In this document: piece after piece, positions 35,804 through 45,228 of the stretch
Layout: every line of letters begins with the position of its first letter
Position numbering within the stretch: position 1 is the first letter of the stretch
The notes under the pieces: model-generated
Told to the model about the DNA's origin: nothing
The model's database searches: none
Seen by the model: only the letters and a program-made list of their open reading frames with translations
From: an uncultured Shewanella sp.
GTDB taxonomy: Bacteria > Pseudomonadota > Gammaproteobacteria > Enterobacterales > Shewanellaceae
DNA length: 57,962 nucleotides
Assembly (NCBI RefSeq): GCF_947495455.1
Contig: NZ_CANLZC010000026.1
Coordinates: 1 to 57,962 of the forward strand
Reading direction: 5' to 3'
Position numbers and translations under genes: made by a program

Positions 35804-36355
35804 ATGAAGTCTCGATTAAGTATGCTAGAACAAGAAAACCTGAGTGCTGAACAATGTGCGATTTTACAGGATATTAAACGTGCAAGAGGGGATTTGAAAG
35901 GACCGTTTCTTGCTTGGATTCATAGTCCAGAGTTGGCTCAACACAGTCAAAAATTGGGGGCATTTTGTCGATATCATACAAAGCTTCCCCTACGCTTGTC
36001 AGAATTGGCTATTTTGGTCACTGCGGCTTGGTGGCAGTCACAAGCAGAGTGGCTTATTCATGCACCAATTGCGCTCGCAGAAGGATTAGATCCACAATTA
36101 GTAGAGGATATTAGGGTAGGAGCAATACCTTGCTTTAATACTGATGAAGAGCGACTTATTTATGAAGTGGGTCAATCTTTATACCAAAGAAAACGGATTG
36201 AACAGACATTGTATAAAGAAGCATCCGCTTATTTTGGCGAGTCAGTGCTTGTCGAACTTATTGGTATTTTCGGTTATTACAGTTATGTCGCAATGACGTT
36301 GAATTGTTTTGAAATGTTACCCTCTGATAGTGAACATATTGACTTACCTTTTTAA
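35804..36355 (+). CDS. Carboxymuconolactone decarboxylase (CMD)-like protein
   Basis: A 183-residue alpha-helical protein of the AhpD/CMD superfamily: KGPFLAWIHSPELAQHSQKLGAFCRYHTKLPLRLSELAILVTAAWWQSQAEWLIHAPIALAEG is the typical core, though the CxxC redox pair of AhpD is absent (SQAEWLIH at that place). Such proteins can be decarboxylases or proton-shuttle enzymes; the substrate is unknown. GAGGA before ATG 35804 decides the start. It follows the aminotransferase relic by 95 bases and may have belonged to the same catabolic operon. Confidence 0.75.
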   Translation: MKSRLSMLEQENLSAEQCAILQDIKRARGDLKGPFLAWIHSPELAQHSQKLGAFCRYHTKLPLRLSELAILVTAAWWQSQAEWLIHAPIALAEGLDPQLVEDIRVGAIPCFNTDEERLIYEVGQSLYQRKRIEQTLYKEASAYFGESVLVELIGIFGYYSYVAMTLNCFEMLPSDSEHIDLPF

Positions 36356-36545
36356 ACTGTCTGAGCTTATCGCTGGTGGCCTAGCTTTATGTTAGATAGT
36401 ATTTCTTTATTGGGTCATCAGCTTGAGAGAAATAACTTATTTTTGAAAAATATGTCAAAAAGTGAGCAATAAATCAATTCAGCTGAATGGTGCTTTATTG
36501 TCTATTCTTATGTCATTACACCATTTAAAGAATACCTAATTGCTA

Positions 36546-37127
36546 ATGAATAACTATATTAAAATTCCTTATGCTAGCGCTATAGATGTTTTGGCGTTAT
36601 TTGATCCCAGTGAAGAAATAATTGAATTAGCAGAAGCGCATCATGGCATTGATGATTTCGTTGAGCAAATGAGAGAGCGTCAATGGAATATAGAGTTGAC
36701 TATGTTTTTTGCACATGCATTACCTTTAAGGGAGGCTATTTGGTGGGGATATCAATGCCTTTCTTCTCGTGATGATTGGGATCATGATGAGCATCATGCT
36801 ATTTTATCGGCTAAATTGTGGGTTGAGAACCCCGATGAACATCACCGTCGACATGCAGAATTAATGATGAAAAATGTAGGGTTGGATGCAGCACCAGGCT
36901 GGATTGCACAAGCTGTTTTTTGGTCGGGGGGAAGTATTACTCCCAAAGGAGAGCCAAGTACTGAACCGCCATTATATTTGTATGCGAAAGCAGTTGCTGG
37001 AGCGGTTAATTTATGTGCGATATTGCCTGATGGTGAGCATAAAGAAGATCGTTTTGCTTACTACTGTAAAATGGCCTTAAATATTGCTCGAGGTGGAAAT
37101 GGTATCGCGGAGGCGATAAAAGCCTAG
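36546..37127 (+). CDS. Histidine-rich protein resembling T6SS-linked DUF6931
   Basis: A 193-residue soluble protein. The central part (LREAIWWGYQCLS then DDWDHDEHHAIL and NPDEHHRRHAELM) is rich in His and Asp and could bind metal. Its overall pattern and the neighbouring TagH-like gene recall the small family (DUF6931) found in type VI secretion gene clusters, which I hold with modest confidence. Function is not known. ATG 36546 is chosen over TTG 36540. Two similar hairpins follow it. Confidence 0.5.
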   Translation: MNNYIKIPYASAIDVLALFDPSEEIIELAEAHHGIDDFVEQMRERQWNIELTMFFAHALPLREAIWWGYQCLSSRDDWDHDEHHAILSAKLWVENPDEHHRRHAELMMKNVGLDAAPGWIAQAVFWSGGSITPKGEPSTEPPLYLYAKAVAGAVNLCAILPDGEHKEDRFAYYCKMALNIARGGNGIAEAIKA

Positions 37128-37210
37128 AGAATAAACTGTAAGGGTCATATTACATTAAGACGGGCGTTACAAGCGGTATTAAAAATTTTATGACTCTATG
37201 AACAAGCAAC

Positions 37211-37242
37211 AAAAACCACTGTATTTACATACAGTGGTTTTT
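37211..37242 (+). terminator. Terminator-like hairpin 1
   Basis: AAAAACCACTGTAT-TTAC-ATACAGTGGTTTTT is a perfect 14-bp stem with a T-rich tail. It ends the DUF6931-like transcript and is closely similar to the hairpin at 37444-37473. Confidence 0.85.
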
Positions 37243-37443
37243 GTTTTAATGTCTTTTGTTGTGTAAGCAAGCACAATAATGTTATTTCACTTCATACTTT
37301 ACGTTAAACATAGTTTGTAAGTATCTGATTTTAATGTTTAATTTATTTTTATGAACATGGCTAACACCTTTGTATTTATGGTTATGAAGTTAAAGTGATC
37401 TTAAATATTGTATTAACACTTGTGTTATAAAATGGAATGAACA

Positions 37444-37473
37444 AAAACAACTGTATTTATATACAGTTGTTTT
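37444..37473 (+). terminator. Terminator-like hairpin 2, homologous to hairpin 1
   Basis: AAAACAACTGTAT-TTAT-ATACAGTTGTTTT, a 13-bp stem with the same core. C-to-A on one arm is matched by G-to-T on the other relative to hairpin 1, so pairing is kept. Both are preceded by ATGAACAA. The 200 bases between could be a small RNA or a duplicated fragment; no ORF is seen. Nor is any gene seen from 37474 to 37725, which holds the GGGAG ribosome-binding site of the next gene. Confidence 0.75.
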
Positions 37474-37725
37474 GTGTGGTGTAACCGAATTGCGGCTATT
37501 GCATTTAACGCCCCTCGTTTAGTACAAAATATCACTAGCAATAGCTCTTTGTACTAATGATTTAGGCGGTGAAATCAGGTTTTTTTGGGTTTATTTGCTC
37601 ATAATATATTCTTAATGGTGGGGGGAGGTGTTTTATTTATAGTTCTTTTAGGTGTTAATCGAAATGGTGGTTTATACTCAAATGAGAATATGTGAAGTTG
37701 AGTAGTCAATTAAAAGGGAGTAGTT

Positions 37726-38829
37726 ATGGCGATCTCTTTTCATGTCATTGTTGTACCAGATGCCGAAGCTTTAGGTAGCATGACTTTTATTCTTCCAGAA
37801 GAAGGAGGAAGCATAGGAAGAGGGCCGAGTAATAGTTTAATGCTGCCTGATGAGACAGAAACAATTTCATCCGTTCATGCATTAGTCCGTAAAGAAAATA
37901 ATGAGTATATTTTGGAGGATATTAGCCAGTCTGGTGTTGTTATTAATGGTGCGGATAAACCTGTTGGTTATCAAAATGAAGCCCTCATAAGAGATGGTGA
38001 CTTATTGGATCTTGGGGGGTATCGTTTATTAGTTTCTTGCTTTGATCCTCAATTAAGTGAAGCCAAACCTATTGAAAAAACCTTGGATCCTAAAGTTGAA
38101 GATCCTTTTAAAAATAAACTTGATGTTAAGGATAGACCTGTTGTTGACCGCTCAGATCTTCAGTCCTATAGGGATCCTTTTACTGAATTTGAAAAAGACA
38201 AGCTTGAAAAAGAGAAGTTTTCTACCAAAATTGTTAATGAAGAGCCTGAAGTTGGGATCATACATAATGAGGCTAATGATGTGGATCACAAAGTTCAAGT
38301 TGATCCTTTTATCGCACCCAATAAAAAACCTGTTTCAAATAACCGAAAAAGTGACATTGTGCCGCATTTCGATGAGATTGAAGCTGATCCTTTTAAAAGC
38401 CAGCTTGAATCGTCTGAATTTGTCTTTCAAGAAGATAATACCTATCAAGCGTTACATGGTATGGAAGTGATATCGACACAGGAGCTTATTCATGCTGCAG
38501 AGGAGAGTTCATTAACTGTAGGTAATCAAGTCCTTTCGTTTCCAAAGCCAACTGATAGTCAAATAAATTGTCAGCAAAATGGGGCTTATGTATCATCAAC
38601 TCAAGCAGGAAATAATGAACAATTAAAAATGCAAATTGAGCGTGCTCTTGACCGTTTTATTGATGATTTTTCTCCGAATGCATTGGAGCGACTGTTTAAT
38701 CATTACCATACTGGTGTATTTAAAGTAAAGAAACAAAATATGTGGACGCTATATCATAATTACTTCACCAGAATGCAGAATTCAAAAGAGTTCAGCGCTA
38801 AGTTTTGGGCTTACTTTCATGATAACTGA
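37726..38829 (+). CDS. FHA-domain protein, TagH/ImpI-like (T6SS type)
   Basis: A 367-residue protein. Residues 1-105 form an FHA domain: SIGRGPSNSLMLPD, ISSVHALV and DISQSGVVING are the phosphothreonine-binding loops. A long acidic linker (about 115-285) carries four DPF motifs (EDPFKNK, RDPFTEF, VDPFIAP, ADPFKSQ). The C-terminal 70 residues (LDRFIDDFSPNALERLF...WTLYHNYFTRMQ...FWAYF) match the end of TagH proteins. TagH controls type VI secretion post-translationally with a kinase/phosphatase pair. No other T6SS gene is in this window, so it is an orphan here. AAAGGGAG lies 6 bases before the ATG. Confidence 0.75.
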   Translation: MAISFHVIVVPDAEALGSMTFILPEEGGSIGRGPSNSLMLPDETETISSVHALVRKENNEYILEDISQSGVVINGADKPVGYQNEALIRDGDLLDLGGYRLLVSCFDPQLSEAKPIEKTLDPKVEDPFKNKLDVKDRPVVDRSDLQSYRDPFTEFEKDKLEKEKFSTKIVNEEPEVGIIHNEANDVDHKVQVDPFIAPNKKPVSNNRKSDIVPHFDEIEADPFKSQLESSEFVFQEDNTYQALHGMEVISTQELIHAAEESSLTVGNQVLSFPKPTDSQINCQQNGAYVSSTQAGNNEQLKMQIERALDRFIDDFSPNALERLFNHYHTGVFKVKKQNMWTLYHNYFTRMQNSKEFSAKFWAYFHDN

Positions 38830-38977
38830 TATATTGACTAAGCTTTGCCTGATAACAATGACTTGTTAACTTCGACCGTGGGATACAAGAAGCAGAAAAT
38901 GATGATGACCATGCCTTTGAAGGTAATAGCGAGCAGATATGTAAACAGGCAAAGATCAGCTCGTTTTTTTTTGGTTA

Positions 38978-39002
38978 ATATCACTACCTACATTCTAATT
39001 TG
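38978..39002 (+). repeat. Dispersed 25-bp repeat, copy B
   Basis: Matches 5567-5591 at 23 of 25 bases. It sits in the short gap between the FHA gene and the convergent transporter gene. Confidence 0.6.
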
Positions 39003-39044
39003 TTTTAAAAAAATAAAAGAAAAAGCCAGACATTGGAGAAAAGG

Positions 39045-40316
39045 TTATTTCTGTTTTTTTTGATAAAAGTGATAAAAGAAAGTCACTACTAGTAGCACTA
39101 ATGCATTAATCATAAGTGTATAAGCGGGTATCAACACAGAGTTAAATGTACTGATTGCGCTGAGTAATAATAAAGGGGTCAATCCTCCAACGATCCCAAT
39201 ACCAATGTTATAGGCAAGTCCAATACCTGAATATCGAATATTAGTATTAAAGAGCTCAGACAAAATGACAGGGCTGTTACCCAAAGCTAAACCAACTAAT
39301 AAGCTACTCATTAAAATAGCCAAAGGGAAAAGCTGTGTGTTGTCAATATAAATCATATAAATGGGGATAGGGAGCAATAAGCTTGCAGCGGCGAAAATAG
39401 CTAATACATAAAATCGATTCATTTTATCTGATATCCATCCCACTAAAAGGCAAGATAAGGAAGCCAATACTATTGAAATAGCATTCATCATGGAAGGGGC
39501 TGAATATAGGTTAGTCTTTTCGAGAATACTGGATAAATAGGTGGGTAAAAATATAAATAATATAGTAAGCGGCATCCCACTGCATGACATGAGAAGTACT
39601 GTGAAAATGAAAGTCCGTTTCTGTGTTTTGAATATCGCAATAAAGGGGAAACGCGTTTCTTGTAGCATAAAAGGTGAAAAGTTCGGAGTTTCTAGCAACT
39701 TTTTTCTTAGAAAATAGGCCATACACCCAAACACGCCACCGATAAAAAAAGGCAGCCTCCATGCCCAGTCTATGATAGTTTCTTGAGTATAAAAAACATG
39801 TAATCCTACTTGCATAAGCAGGCCAAGACTGATCCCTGAAAGTAAAAAGCAGAAAATCATTCCAACAGCTAAGCCTTTTTTCTGAGGTAAATATTCCGAG
39901 ATATAGGTAATGGCGCCCGGTATTTCACCCCCAATTGATAATCCTTGTAATAAGCGAAGAAAAATGAGAAGAATGGGGGCTGCAATACCAATACTTTGAT
40001 AGCTTGGCACAAAACCAATTAAAAAGGTCGACATTGCCATTATTAGAATAGAGGTAGTAAATGTACGTTTTCGTCCATATTTATCACCAAAATGCCCAAA
40101 GATGATCCCGCCCATCGGACGGGCTAAATAGCCAATGGCAAAAGTTGAGAAAGTTGCAAAGAGGGCGTTTATCTTGTTTTGATTTGGAAAAAAAATTTGT
40201 GCCAGCTCATTTGAAAATAATGCAAAAATCATGAAATCAAAAAACTCAAGTAATCCGCCTAAACTACACAATATTAAGACCTGAAAATGCGTGTTGTTCT
40301 TAGCCATATTAGCCAT
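39045..40316 (-). CDS. MFS transporter of the metabolite:proton symporter (MHS) family
   Basis: A 423-residue inner-membrane protein with about 12 helices. The loop after TM2 is GHFGDKYGRKRTF, the MFS signature; TM1 begins CSLGGLLEFFDFMIF, as in the ProP/ShiA/KgtP group. Members import dicarboxylates, osmolytes or aromatic acids with protons; the substrate here is unknown. The start at ATG 40316 is followed within four residues by another Met; upstream in-frame sequence is not conserved. It is convergent with the FHA gene and shares its strand with ttcA. Confidence 0.88.
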   Translation of the reverse strand: MANMAKNNTHFQVLILCSLGGLLEFFDFMIFALFSNELAQIFFPNQNKINALFATFSTFAIGYLARPMGGIIFGHFGDKYGRKRTFTTSILIMAMSTFLIGFVPSYQSIGIAAPILLIFLRLLQGLSIGGEIPGAITYISEYLPQKKGLAVGMIFCFLLSGISLGLLMQVGLHVFYTQETIIDWAWRLPFFIGGVFGCMAYFLRKKLLETPNFSPFMLQETRFPFIAIFKTQKRTFIFTVLLMSCSGMPLTILFIFLPTYLSSILEKTNLYSAPSMMNAISIVLASLSCLLVGWISDKMNRFYVLAIFAAASLLLPIPIYMIYIDNTQLFPLAILMSSLLVGLALGNSPVILSELFNTNIRYSGIGLAYNIGIGIVGGLTPLLLLSAISTFNSVLIPAYTLMINALVLLVVTFFYHFYQKKQK

Positions 40317-40508
40317 ATGTTTCCCACTTATCTTTAAGTGTTCGTATACCAATTTTATTATATGAACATGATAAGTGTAGAGTATAGTCAACCAATCTAT
40401 GGCATCTGGCATATATTGATATGAATAAAGTTGAGCAGTAGATAACAGCAGAACTTAAAAGGCGTTAAGTTCTGCTAATCGATAAAGCGGCGAGCTTGAG
40501 AGGTGGTA

Positions 40509-41450
40509 TTATTTCGGTGTGTAAGTATTGACGATATCAATTCGCTCGCCAGCATATTGATCAAGATTAATGTGACCACTGTTGGATACATCGAGAAAAT
40601 CAAAAGCTGGAAGCGAGGCTTCGGCAACATCACCTGATGCAACAACAGAATCATCTCGTTTTAGTGCAAGGAAATCGAATTGTTCTCTATCGATACCTTG
40701 TGATGGAGCAGTATTTTGCATGGCGGTAAAAATGGTTTCAATTCTGCCTGGATGATCTTTATCCCATTGCTTAAGCATATCTTTAACGGCTGCTCGTTTA
40801 AGGTTTTCTTGAGAGCCACATAGATTGCAAGGAATGATGGGAAAATCACTCAATTTAGCATACTCTGCGATGTCTTTTTCTCGGCAATAAGCTAAGGGGC
40901 GGATCACCATATTGGCTTTGTCATCAGATAATAGTTTAGGTGGCATAGCTTTCATTTTTCCGCCAAAAAACATATTTAAAAACAAAGTCTCAATAATATC
41001 GTCTCTGTGATGCCCAAGGGCAATTTTTGTGGCACCAATTTTTTGAGCAAAACCATATAAGGTGCCACGGCGTAAACGTGAGCATAAAGAGCAGGTTGTT
41101 TTACCTTCTGGAACTTTATCCATTACAATGGAATAGGTATCTTTTTCTAGAATATGGTAGGTGACGCCTAAAGTATCAAGGTACCGAGGCAACACCTCTT
41201 CAGGAAAGCCAGGTTGTTTTTGATCTAAATTGACTGCCACAATATTGAATTGGATGGGTGCTCGCTTTTGTAAATTCAGTAAAATGTCTAACATGGCATA
41301 ACTGTCTTTTCCGCCTGACAGGCAGCACATAACCGTATCTCCGTCTTCAATCATAGCGTAATCGGCAATGGCATTACCCACTTCACGACGCAAACGCTTA
41401 CGCAGTTTATTGATTCGAGTGATTTGCTTGGGGGATTTTTCTTCAGACAT
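40509..41450 (-). CDS. ttcA: tRNA 2-thiocytidine(32) synthetase
   Basis: A 313-residue PP-loop ATPase that thiolates C32 of some tRNAs with an iron-sulfur cluster. The PP-loop is [12 protein letters not shown] (SGGKDS at 45-50). Cluster ligand cysteines are in [15 protein letters not shown] and IPCNLCGSQ. An N-terminal basic helix ([11 protein letters not shown]) is typical. Length is normal (E. coli 311). In many gammaproteobacteria it lies near uspE and fnr, as here. Confidence 0.97.
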   Translation of the reverse strand: MSEEKSPKQITRINKLRKRLRREVGNAIADYAMIEDGDTVMCCLSGGKDSYAMLDILLNLQKRAPIQFNIVAVNLDQKQPGFPEEVLPRYLDTLGVTYHILEKDTYSIVMDKVPEGKTTCSLCSRLRRGTLYGFAQKIGATKIALGHHRDDIIETLFLNMFFGGKMKAMPPKLLSDDKANMVIRPLAYCREKDIAEYAKLSDFPIIPCNLCGSQENLKRAAVKDMLKQWDKDHPGRIETIFTAMQNTAPSQGIDREQFDFLALKRDDSVVASGDVAEASLPAFDFLDVSNSGHINLDQYAGERIDIVNTYTPK

Positions 41451-41615
41451 AAAACATACTTCATTACGGTCAATTTAAGGCGCATATTATTTCAGTTTAC
41501 ACCTTAAGGGTAAAGCGTAATGACTGCTTACTTTTGATTTTTCCTAAAGATGAGTAAGTTTATATAAAGTGAACTATTTTTAATTAGTGAAAAAGTCATT
41601 GTGCTTGTTTAAATC

Positions 41616-42404
41616 ATGTTGTCGCGTTACTTTTTACCTCTTTTGATTATTAAGGTTTGTGTTTTGGTGTCTCAGTCTTGCTTTATTTTACCCCATATTC
41701 GGCCAAATGCCCGTTTGAGGCTATTTTGTTTTCCTTATGCCGGCGGCAGTGCTGCCATCTTTAAGCACTGGCAAAATGATTTACCCAATGATATCGAATT
41801 AGTGTATTTTCAGCCGCCTGGGCGATCGACACGTATTGATGAGCCACCAGCGGTGACAATGGAGCAGTTAATCAGTGAATTGATGAAAAATATGCATTTT
41901 ATTACTGAAAAGCCTTATGCTTTTTTTGGTCATAGCTTAGGCAGTCGAGTGGCGTTTGAATTGGCTTTACAACTACAGGCACAGCGTCAACCTTTGCCTA
42001 AGGTGTTAATCGCCTCTGGCAGCCGAGCGCCTCATGTCTTGAGCCATAAACCCAATATCGCCCACCTTGAACAAGCTGAATTTGTGCATGAATTAAAGAA
42101 ATTAAATGGTACTTCCAGTGCCGTGCTGCAGCATGAGGAGCTGATGTCATTCTTATATCCCATGCTTAAAGCCGATTTTTCGATTGCAGAATCTTATGTC
42201 GCTACTGGCGAAGCGATAAGGTGTCCAATACATGTTTTCAGTGGATGTGATGATGATATTAGTGAAGAGCAACTGCTTGCTTGGCAAGACTTAACAAGTA
42301 ATAAGGCGACATTAACCTATCTTCAAGGCGATCATTTCTTTATTGATAAAGATCCACAAGCACTATTATCCCATGTAAACAAGATTATAATAGCATTACT
42401 TTGA
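41616..42404 (+). CDS. Type II thioesterase (GrsT-like alpha/beta hydrolase)
   Basis: A 262-residue hydrolase of the type that edits or offloads acyl chains on NRPS/PKS carrier proteins. Visible are LFCFPYAGGSAAIFKHW near the N terminus, the nucleophile elbow FFGHSLGSRVAFEL, and the catalytic His in LQGDHFFI. The Asp is probably in SGCDDDI. The N-terminal hydrophobic stretch before RPNARLRLF is unusual, and the true start may be further in (a GTG at 41667 lies after AAGG). No synthase gene is nearby, so its partner is elsewhere or it is an orphan. Confidence 0.8.
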   Translation: MLSRYFLPLLIIKVCVLVSQSCFILPHIRPNARLRLFCFPYAGGSAAIFKHWQNDLPNDIELVYFQPPGRSTRIDEPPAVTMEQLISELMKNMHFITEKPYAFFGHSLGSRVAFELALQLQAQRQPLPKVLIASGSRAPHVLSHKPNIAHLEQAEFVHELKKLNGTSSAVLQHEELMSFLYPMLKADFSIAESYVATGEAIRCPIHVFSGCDDDISEEQLLAWQDLTSNKATLTYLQGDHFFIDKDPQALLSHVNKIIIALL

Positions 42405-42440
42405 ATAGATGCTCATACATCTATATGCCACCAGCAATGA

Positions 42441-42465
42441 AAAAGCCCATTAAGAATGGGCTTTT
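42441..42465. terminator. Terminator between convergent thioesterase and uspE genes
   Basis: AAAAGCCCATT-AAG-AATGGGCTTTT is a perfect 11-bp stem that works in both directions. Confidence 0.9.
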
Positions 42466-42467
42466 CA

Positions 42468-42492
42468 ACGTTATTGATTCCGTCAATAACGT
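42468..42492. repeat. Second strong hairpin next to the terminator
   Basis: ACGTTATTGA-TTCCG-TCAATAACGT is a perfect 10-bp stem without a T-run. It could protect transcript ends or add to termination from the minus side. Confidence 0.75.
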
Positions 42493-42510
42493 CCATATTT
42501 ATCTTAGTGG

Positions 42511-43443
42511 CTAATCATCCGCTAACGGTGAGCGGTAACCATCAGGCTTAATGGCTAATAAATCACAATTGAGGCTATCAATGACATGTTCTGCCGTATT
42601 ACCAATCAGGGCTGCTGAAAAACCTGTTCGCCCAACTGTGCCTAATATGACTAATTCGGCATCAATTTGCTTAGCGATATCAGGGATCACATCTTCAGCT
42701 AACCCTTCCACAACATGACAACAATCCGTTGCGATGGCATGATGACTGGCAAGGGAGTGAATTCTTTGTTCATGTTGCATACGTAAGGTTTCTGTATAGG
42801 CGTAGCTGTCAAAATCAGGCAGTTCTATGGCAAGGTTGACGGGAGTGCCTGGATAGCCATTAACAAGATGAACTTGTGCATCAAATTGCGCAGCCAGTTG
42901 ATTCGCATTTTCGATAATTTTATTGTTGAGTGCTTGGTGAGCATCATCTTCGGAGCCCACATTAACTGCGCATAAAATTTTCCCTTGGACTGGCCAATCA
43001 TGATCTTTAACCAATAATACCGGAACAGGGGCCTTACGCATCAAATGCCAATCGGTAGGGGTGAAAATAACTGACTTGAATTTATCATGTTCATGAGTGC
43101 CTTTTACAATAAGATCATATTCTCCTTTGATGGCGTAAAGAATAATACTTTCAAAAGGACGATTATGCCAAACCACATTAGTGTTAATCGTGATGCCTTC
43201 TTTTTGATACTGAGTCAGTATGTTTTCCAACCAAGTTTTTCGCTGAGTTACTACTCCAGCCCTCATGGCTTCGCGCTCTTGATGAGAGACAATCGAAGTC
43301 ATTTCGTATGAAAAATCATAAATAGAGAGAAATACAGTAATACTAGCTGAATTCGGGATAGCAAGTTCGACAGCTCTTGCCAGTGCGGCTTGATTATCCG
43401 TTTTGGGATCGATAACGACGAGAAGTTTTTTATATTCCGTCAT
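42511..43443 (-). CDS. uspE: Universal stress protein E
   Basis: A 310-residue tandem Usp protein with two alpha/beta Usp domains (about 1-145 and 155-305). The C-terminal one carries GTVGRTGFSAALIGNTAEHV, the phosphate-binding loop. UspE in E. coli takes part in stress endurance and is encoded beside fnr, as here beside etrA. AAGGAG lies before ATG 43443. Cytosolic; no enzymatic activity is implied. Confidence 0.95.
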   Translation of the reverse strand: MTEYKKLLVVIDPKTDNQAALARAVELAIPNSASITVFLSIYDFSYEMTSIVSHQEREAMRAGVVTQRKTWLENILTQYQKEGITINTNVVWHNRPFESIILYAIKGEYDLIVKGTHEHDKFKSVIFTPTDWHLMRKAPVPVLLVKDHDWPVQGKILCAVNVGSEDDAHQALNNKIIENANQLAAQFDAQVHLVNGYPGTPVNLAIELPDFDSYAYTETLRMQHEQRIHSLASHHAIATDCCHVVEGLAEDVIPDIAKQIDAELVILGTVGRTGFSAALIGNTAEHVIDSLNCDLLAIKPDGYRSPLADD

Positions 43444-43547
43444 GACATCATTCTCCTTATAAGCTGTGCCTTCATAGCGCGATTAAATAGGGTTTTAATG
43501 ATATTACTGTAGATAAAGCAAAGCTTGATAGCCATTTTATTTATGCT

Positions 43548-44309
43548 TTATCTTATTTCTTGTCTATTTCTTGTCTTTTCCAGTCCAGCGAGTTTTTCGA
43601 GGGCATCAAAATCAACAATACTGATATCTTTTCCTTGCACTTGAAGTATATTGGCTTTTTGAAAGCGCCCTAGCAGTCGACTGATGGTTTCAACGGTTAA
43701 TCCAAGGTAATTCCCAATATCACCTCTTGTCATCACCAAGCGATACGCTTTTTTAGAAAAACCACGCTCACTAAAACGTCTCGCCAGTTGATTTAAAAAA
43801 GTGGCCAAGCGTTCTTCGGCATTTTTCTTACTGAGCAATAAAATCATTTCTTGATCGCTTTGGATCTCATTACTCATTAAACGCATGACTTGTTGTCTCA
43901 GTTTAGGAAGCGTACCCGATAATGTATCTAAGGTTGAGTAGGGGATTTCACATATCATTGATGTTTCTAATGCCTGTGAAAAACTTTGATGAATGCCAGA
44001 ATAAATGCTGTCGAAACCAATGACATCACCCGCAAGATGAAATCCTGTTATTTGTTCATCTCCTTGTTCTGTTATGGTATAACTTTTTAATGTACCTGAA
44101 CGTAAGGCATATAAAGATTGTAATGGCTCTCCGGCTTTAATGATCTGTTCCCCTTTTTGAATGGGCTTTTTACGTTCAATAATATTATCAAGTAAATCGA
44201 GTTCTTGATGGTTTAAGCTAAAAGGAATACACAATTCTGCCATGCTACAGTCATGGCAATGTAGGGTTGAGGTCACTTTTCGGCAAGCTTGATTCGAGGC
44301 TATTTTCAT
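43548..44309 (-). CDS. etrA: Fnr/EtrA oxygen-sensing transcription regulator
   Basis: A 253-residue CRP/FNR protein. Cys18, Cys21 and Cys27 in [12 protein letters not shown], with a later Cys in ETSMICEIP, match the [4Fe-4S] ligands of Fnr (20, 23, 29, 122). The C-terminal recognition helix is [12 protein letters not shown], with the E-x-x-S-R contacts that read TTGAT. It activates anaerobic and microaerobic genes when oxygen is low; in Shewanella the orthologue is EtrA. An FNR box upstream of ccoN (51959) fits control of the cbb3 operon. It ends the gene set uspE-etrA-TauE. Confidence 0.96.
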   Translation of the reverse strand: MKIASNQACRKVTSTLHCHDCSMAELCIPFSLNHQELDLLDNIIERKKPIQKGEQIIKAGEPLQSLYALRSGTLKSYTITEQGDEQITGFHLAGDVIGFDSIYSGIHQSFSQALETSMICEIPYSTLDTLSGTLPKLRQQVMRLMSNEIQSDQEMILLLSKKNAEERLATFLNQLARRFSERGFSKKAYRLVMTRGDIGNYLGLTVETISRLLGRFQKANILQVQGKDISIVDFDALEKLAGLEKTRNRQEIR

Positions 44310-44505
44310 TGACTAACATCCGTAAATTTCGTCTTTCGGCATTATCATCTCATATTAACCTACTTTTTATAAGGATAGTGTGATGTTGATCGCTTCAAAA
44401 ATCAGCATGATAAAAAATAGCCCCCAAAGTTAAACAAAGATAGGCTCTTCAGTTACTTTAGGGAAATAAACTTTGATAGGCGTAAAGAATATGAAAGCAG
44501 GACAA

Positions 44506-45228
44506 CTAATGAAGGTATTGTGCCAAAGCGATATATAAGGTTTGTGTACCAAATAAAATGAGGATAATACCGCTGAATTTGCGAACGGATTTTTTTTGAA
44601 CCCAGAAACTGAGTTGTGTTGCGGCCATGCCCATGCTCAGTAAAGCGGGTAAGGTGCCGAGTCCAAAGGCTAACATAATGAGCCCACCTTCTAAGGCTGA
44701 GTTAGCTGCAACCGACCATGTTAATGTGCTGTACACTAATCCGCAGGGTAACCAGCCCCAAAGCAGTCCTGCCGCAATGGCTTGGCGAGGCGTCTCAACG
44801 GGAATAAATTTTTGTGCCATGGGGGCTAACCATCGCCAAACAAATTTGCCTATATGCTCAATTTGCATTACTCCAGCCCAAAACTGAGCAATATAAAGCC
44901 CAGTGGCAATCATCATAAAACCGGCGAGAACACGTAGAAATAGTAGGTAAGCGTCAATATTAAACAAGGTTCCTAAACCACTGGCAAAACCACCTACCAT
45001 AGCGCCTGCAAGCGTATAGCTGCTTATTCGGCCGAGGTTATAATTGAGCACCAGTGATAATTGTTTGGCAAAGGGCATGTTCGGTTTGCGCTGTGCTAAT
45101 CCTGTTATTGGGCGTGTGTCTTGTTGGCTAGATAGTGCACCGACAATCCCTGCACACATTCCAACACAATGTGCCGCACCCATGAGCCCGACAATGAAAG
45201 CACCCACTATGCCATACTCATTTATCAA
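44506..45228 (-). CDS. TauE/SafE-like membrane protein of the cco cluster
   Basis: A 240-residue inner-membrane protein with about six helices, beginning GAFIVGLMGAAHCVGMCAGIVGAL. The AHCxGMC motif near residue 20 is typical of the SulfExp/UreH-like group found beside ccoS in cbb3 oxidase clusters, probably concerned with copper or sulfur handling. Its start overlaps the ccoS stop by four bases (ATGA), so it is translationally coupled. The exact substrate is not known. Confidence 0.82.
   Translation of the reverse strand: MINEYGIVGAFIVGLMGAAHCVGMCAGIVGALSSQQDTRPITGLAQRKPNMPFAKQLSLVLNYNLGRISSYTLAGAMVGGFASGLGTLFNIDAYLLFLRVLAGFMMIATGLYIAQFWAGVMQIEHIGKFVWRWLAPMAQKFIPVETPRQAIAAGLLWGWLPCGLVYSTLTWSVAANSALEGGLIMLAFGLGTLPALLSMGMAATQLSFWVQKKSVRKFSGIILILFGTQTLYIALAQYLH

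Noticed and set aside
38845..39063. Small ORF after the FHA gene
   Set aside because: It has no ribosome-binding site or family resemblance, and it runs through the dispersed 25-bp repeat into the convergent transporter gene.
44385..44400. FNR-like box upstream of etrA (TTGATCGCTTCAA)
   Set aside because: The right half-site does not match ATCAA; only the site at 51959 is a full match.
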